This document shows positions 4,509 through 5,504 of a DNA stretch of 5,504 nt, in pieces. Source of the stretch: a bacterium (GTDB lineage Bacteria > 4484-113 > JALSIF01); the NCBI GenBank assembly GCA_026981635.1, contig JALSIF010000039.1, positions 1 to 5,504 on the forward strand, in the 5' to 3' direction. Numbering within the stretch: the first letter of the stretch is position 1; the number at the start of each line of letters is the position of its first letter. The translations under genes were made by a program, and so were the position numbers. The notes beneath the pieces were generated by a model. That model had not been told where the DNA came from. It ran no database searches and saw nothing but the letters and a program-made list of their open reading frames with translations.

Positions 4509-5504
4509 GTGAAGGGAAGAAGCGAGCCGGACGGTAGGAGAGGAGATAGGTCAGGCGACAGGGAGCGAGCGGTCCGGGGAAGGATCTCCCCCCTCAGGCT
4601 GGGCATCATCGCGGTGGCGGCCATCTTTGTGGCCGAGTTTGCCATCATGCACAACCTCGGCTGGCTGCTGGAGGAGGCGGGCCGCAAAAGCCATGTTCTG
4701 GAGTCTCTGCTGGACGCCCTGCTGGTCTCCCTCATTGCGGCGGGGGCCATCGGGGTTCTGCTGGTTAGGCCCCTGGAACGGGCCCTTGCCGCCTTGCGGA
4801 GGCTGTCTAGTCGGTTGCGCCATGAGCTTGAGATAAGCGAAGCCAAGTTTGTGGCGGTTTTCAAGCAGAGCTTTGAGTACATGGGGATTCTTGACCCGGA
4901 GGGCCGCTTTCTGGAAGTAAACGACATCGGGTTGGCGCTGGGGGGAGTGGAGCTGGAGGAGGTGAGGGGAAGGCACATCTGGGAGACCCTCTGGTGGGAG
5001 GGCATGGACGAGGAGCAGGAGAAGCTCAGGCAGGCGGTGGAGCGGGCCAGGGCTGGCGAGGTGGTCACCCAGGAGCTGCGGGTTATAGCCAGGGAAAGGA
5101 TTTGCTGGGTGGACTTTTCCCTCAAGCCCGTCTGGGGAGAGGAGGGGCAGGTTGAGTTCCTGCTCGCCGAGGGAAGGGACATCACCCAGCGCAAGCAAAC
5201 TGAGCAAAGGCTTCGCCTGCTGGCCCAGGCGGTTGAGTCAACCAGCGATGGGGTGATCATCACCGACCTGGAGGGGACCATTCTGGAAGTGAACCCTGCC
5301 TTCTCCCGCATCACCGGCTACTCGGCCGAGGAGGCGGTGGGCAAGAACCCGAGGATCCTCAAAAGCGGCAGGCAGCCGCCCGAGTTCTATCGCCAGATGT
5401 GGGATACCCTGCTTGCGGGCAAGACCTGGCAGGGCAAGGTAATAAACCGGCGCAAGGACGGCTCCCTCTACCACGCCAGCCTGACCATATCCCCCATCGT
5501 CAAC
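4509..5504 (+). CDS. Membrane-anchored PAS-PAS sensor protein, 5' part only
   Basis: An open frame of 332 codons runs off the right edge, so the protein is truncated by the window. The start is GTG at 4509-4511: the in-frame stop TAG at 4497-4499 lies just before it and no other in-frame start precedes the first membrane helix. GAGGG (4492-4496) is a Shine-Dalgarno-like match at a long 12-base spacing. Residues 1-31 are Arg-rich and probably cytoplasmic. Two membrane helices (~32-50 and ~67-86) enclose a loop of about 16 residues, so the protein is anchored but has almost no external sensing domain. PAS 1 spans ~114-225 (GILDPEGRFLEVND; ends RDITQRK, 223-229). PAS 2 begins at ~239 (SDGVIITDLEGTILEVNPAF, TGYSAEE, GKNPRILKSG, RRKDGS), a type often placed before GGDEF/EAL or histidine kinase modules. 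The output domain is unseen, so no gene name is justified. Confidence 0.9.
   Translation, partial: MKGRSEPDGRRGDRSGDRERAVRGRISPLRLGIIAVAAIFVAEFAIMHNLGWLLEEAGRKSHVLESLLDALLVSLIAAGAIGVLLVRPLERALAALRRLSSRLRHELEISEAKFVAVFKQSFEYMGILDPEGRFLEVNDIGLALGGVELEEVRGRHIWETLWWEGMDEEQEKLRQAVERARAGEVVTQELRVIARERICWVDFSLKPVWGEEGQVEFLLAEGRDITQRKQTEQRLRLLAQAVESTSDGVIITDLEGTILEVNPAFSRITGYSAEEAVGKNPRILKSGRQPPEFYRQMWDTLLAGKTWQGKVINRRKDGSLYHASLTISPIVN

Noticed and set aside
4536-4545. Strong Shine-Dalgarno-like AGGAGAGGAG inside the PAS gene
   Set aside because: No in-frame start codon lies at a suitable distance; the next in-frame GTG at 4614 is already inside the first membrane helix.
4400-5314. Long minus-strand open frames opposite the PAS gene (304 and 218 residues)
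   Set aside because: They are Ser/Arg/Pro-rich shadows of a plus-strand frame that encodes clear PAS motifs.
1-5504. CRISPR arrays, insertion sequences, rRNA
   Set aside because: No regularly spaced repeats, transposase-like frames, terminal inverted repeats or rRNA-like sequence were seen on reading both strands.

Overview
The window reads as a chromosomal segment of a high-GC bacterium. G or C dominates third codon positions, arginine is often AGG or CGG, and the proteins are rich in Glu, Arg and Leu, which fits a thermophile or moderate thermophile. The initiator tRNA gene carries no 3' CCA, so the organism needs a CCA-adding enzyme. I cannot name the taxon from sequence alone.

Layout, left to right. 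Positions 1-43 are the tail past the first gene, and nothing there is firmly supported. Positions 44-2275 (minus strand) hold one 743-residue protein. By eye it has the layout of a primase-helicase: an N-terminal DnaG-type CHC2-like segment, a middle region with the motif order of an archaeo-eukaryotic primase (AEP), and a C-terminal RecA/DnaB-like domain. The residues expected to do chemistry are replaced in all three parts, although the frame is intact. Positions 2276-2377 are a short divergent intergenic region with a perfect 13-bp palindrome and an AT-rich promoter-like pocket. Positions 2378-4234 (plus) are argS, a complete arginyl-tRNA synthetase. Positions 4235-4319 hold a sigma70-type promoter for the single initiator tRNA-fMet gene at 4320-4393. 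Positions 4394-4508 contain a T-run directly after the tRNA, then a strong intrinsic terminator and a hairpin that competes with it. From 4509 to the right edge (plus) lies the 5' part of a membrane-anchored PAS-PAS signalling protein whose output domain is outside the window.

argS and the initiator tRNA are both translation genes, but the tRNA appears to have its own promoter. The PAS protein is separated from the tRNA by a terminator only 17 bases before its GTG start. It is therefore either separately transcribed from a promoter I cannot see or controlled by attenuation. The divergent minus-strand gene shares only the intergenic region with argS.

The most unusual item is the minus-strand protein. 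It looks like a replication primase-helicase whose CHC2-like, AEP-like and DnaB-like sites have all lost their signature residues while the reading frame has been kept. That suggests a structural or regulatory pseudoenzyme rather than a dead gene.
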